64,000 bases of DNA from Actinomycetota bacterium (GTDB taxonomy: Bacteria; Actinomycetota; Actinomycetes; S36-B12; GCA-2699445). This document shows, one piece after another, positions 62,723 to 64,000 of this stretch. The stretch spans positions 1 through 64,000 of the forward strand of contig JAGQTY010000005.1 of assembly GCA_020438795.1 (NCBI GenBank), in the 5' to 3' direction. Position numbers and translations under genes: made by a program. Every line of letters begins with the position of its first letter. The stretch's first letter is position 1. The notes beneath the pieces are model-generated. The model saw only the letters and a program-made list of their open reading frames with translations, was not told the DNA's origin and did no database searches.

Positions 62723-64000
62723 TCACTCCGATTCAGGTGCCACCGCTGCCTTGGGGGCCTGGAATATCGCCATAGCCTCGTGCTGCGGTGTGCCGGGCGC
62801 ATCATCCCCGTCAACAGGTACCGCGAATCTGATGGCCAGGACGAAGAGCAGGCCCGGTATGACCAGTGCGAAGGCAGCGGCCAACATACCCCGGCGAAGT
62901 CCGTTGGCAGCGTCCTCGAGGTCCCCCGCCGCCAGCTGAGCGTCCGAATGGTTCTCCGCCTTGAGCGTCATCCCCAGCAGATAGATGCCGACCAGAGAGG
63001 TCAGCCCGGCGATCGCCCAGATGATGATCTTGATGGCGTCAAGCCCTGAAACCCAGAACACGTGATAGATCGACACGACCGCGAGCAGCAGCAACAGCAG
63101 AGCGCCGACCACCGCCGCCCCACGCATGGTTCTGGTGCGCAGTTTCGGCGCCGCGATCTCGGCCGGGACCTGGGCGGGCCGCTCGCTCGGGGCATTGCTC
63201 CGCCTTCGGCCGTACCAGAAGTAGATGACCAACCCCACGATCATCCACAGGAAGAACACCACCCAGGTGGTCCAGCGCAGCGAGACGATCAGGTAGATGC
63301 AGAAGAGCGTCCCGAGCACGGGGAACAACGGCAGCAACGGGACCTTGAAGGTCCGCTCGAGTTCAGGTCGCATGACCCACAGCGCGATCAGGCCGAAGTT
63401 CACGATGGCGAATGCCGCCAGGGTCCCGATACTGGTCGCCTCGGCGAGCTCACCCAGGGGCACCAGGCCCGAGACGATCGCGATGACCACACCCACGATG
63501 ATCGTGTTTGCCACTGGTGTACCGGTCTTACGGTTGACCTTGGTGAAGACCTTGGGCAACAGCCCGTCACGGCCCATCGCGAACAGGATCCGGGTCTGCC
63601 CGTACATCACCACCAGCACCACGCTGAAGATGCTGATGACCGCACCCAGGGCGATGATTGCAGGGGCCCAATCGGAACCGGTCACGTCACGGGCGATACC
63701 TGCCAGCACAGCCTCCGCGCCCTGGCCCTCGAAGCTCTCCCATGGACGGGCGCCGATGGCGGCCAGCGCCACCACCACGTAGAGCGCGGTGACGATGATC
63801 AGCGAGAAGATGATCGCCCGGGGCAGATCACGCTTGGCATTCTTGGCCTCCTCGCCGGCGGTCGAGGCGGCGTCGAAGCCGATGAACGAGAAGAACACCT
63901 GTCCGGCAGCCGCCGAGATACCTGCGAAACCCAGCGGGATGAAGGGCTCGAGGTTGTTCGGGTCGAAGGCCGTGAATGCCACCGCGCAGAAGAACAGCAG
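62723..64000 (-). CDS. Amino-acid permease (APC/CAT type), N-terminus beyond the window
   Basis: The frame runs through the right edge (six more codons are visible past the in-frame GTG at 63982), so the true start lies beyond 64000. About 425 residues are visible with 10 or so helices; VFFSFIGFDAASTAGEEAKN, FAMGRDGLLPKVF and WVMRPELERTFKVP are signatures of the cationic amino-acid transporter branch. The C-terminal half has extra helices as in CAT-type proteins. Imports basic amino acids in relatives; substrate not certain here. Confidence 0.9.
   Translation of the reverse strand: MLFFCAVAFTAFDPNNLEPFIPLGFAGISAAAGQVFFSFIGFDAASTAGEEAKNAKRDLPRAIIFSLIIVTALYVVVALAAIGARPWESFEGQGAEAVLAGIARDVTGSDWAPAIIALGAVISIFSVVLVVMYGQTRILFAMGRDGLLPKVFTKVNRKTGTPVANTIIVGVVIAIVSGLVPLGELAEATSIGTLAAFAIVNFGLIALWVMRPELERTFKVPLLPLFPVLGTLFCIYLIVSLRWTTWVVFFLWMIVGLVIYFWYGRRRSNAPSERPAQVPAEIAAPKLRTRTMRGAAVVGALLLLLLAVVSIYHVFWVSGLDAIKIIIWAIAGLTSLVGIYLLGMTLKAENHSDAQLAAGDLEDAANGLRRGMLAAAFALVIPGLLFVLAIRFAVPVDGDDAPGTPQHEAMAIFQAPKAAVAPESE

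Overview
The window is high-GC DNA with dense, frequently overlapping genes, GTG/ATG starts and actinobacterial marker genes, so the host is very probably an actinomycetote. The strongest marker is the block bldC-like / DUF3073 / purM / purF (22.8-26.5 kb), which as I recall it is arranged the same way in Streptomyces and relatives. The genus cannot be fixed from this sequence.

Layout. 1-475: tail of an HNH nuclease gene, a direct repeat and the 3' half of a tRNA-Phe, which together look like the right edge of an element integrated in tRNA-Phe. 0.5-5.5 kb: a giant secreted RCC1-repeat protein. 5.6-11 kb: TetR remnant, phosphoesterase, a two-component system and, divergent from it, a thioredoxin-like lipoprotein plus CcdA-like thiol transporter. 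11-17 kb: lactone oxidase-type flavoprotein, small secreted and membrane proteins, a LacI regulator and a nucleotidyltransferase-fold protein. 17-20.4 kb: a cation/proton antiporter and a DASS-type anion transporter. 20.5-32 kb: an Abhydrolase_9 membrane protein, the bldC/pur block, a heparinase-like secreted protein, and a tightly overlapping oxidoreductase / hydrolase / sterol-carrier operon. 32-37 kb: crotonase plus TetR with a clear operator, an ABC-F ATPase and a 2OG-oxygenase-like protein.

37-42.7 kb holds the most system-like locus: four overlapping genes encoding a UDP-GlcNAc 2-epimerase, a BcsB-like exported protein, a processive family-2 glycosyltransferase and a secreted lectin-like protein. 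I read it as a synthase-dependent exopolysaccharide system whose sugar is more likely an N-acetylhexosamine than glucose. 43-48 kb: methyltransferases, a HAD phosphatase, and a secreted lipase with a membrane protein. 48-53.7 kb: a second giant surface protein (BspA-type repeats, FN3) whose C-terminal pentapeptide module matches that of the RCC1 protein, followed by two CAP-domain secreted proteins that share an uncharacterised N-terminal beta domain. 54-56.5 kb: tRNA-Arg and a queuosine salvage pair (precursor transporter and tgt). 56.5-62.4 kb: a second Abhydrolase_9 protein and a teichoic-acid-like set (nucleotidyltransferase, TagF/GT4 fusion, CDP-alcohol phosphotransferase). 62.5-64 kb: tRNA-Ser and an amino-acid permease cut by the window end.

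The overall theme is the cell envelope: two polymer synthesis loci, two giant surface proteins with a common C-terminal module, paired CAP proteins and a thiol-redox system that could serve the many paired cysteines of exported proteins. All functions are inferred from sequence features read by eye; no database search was run.
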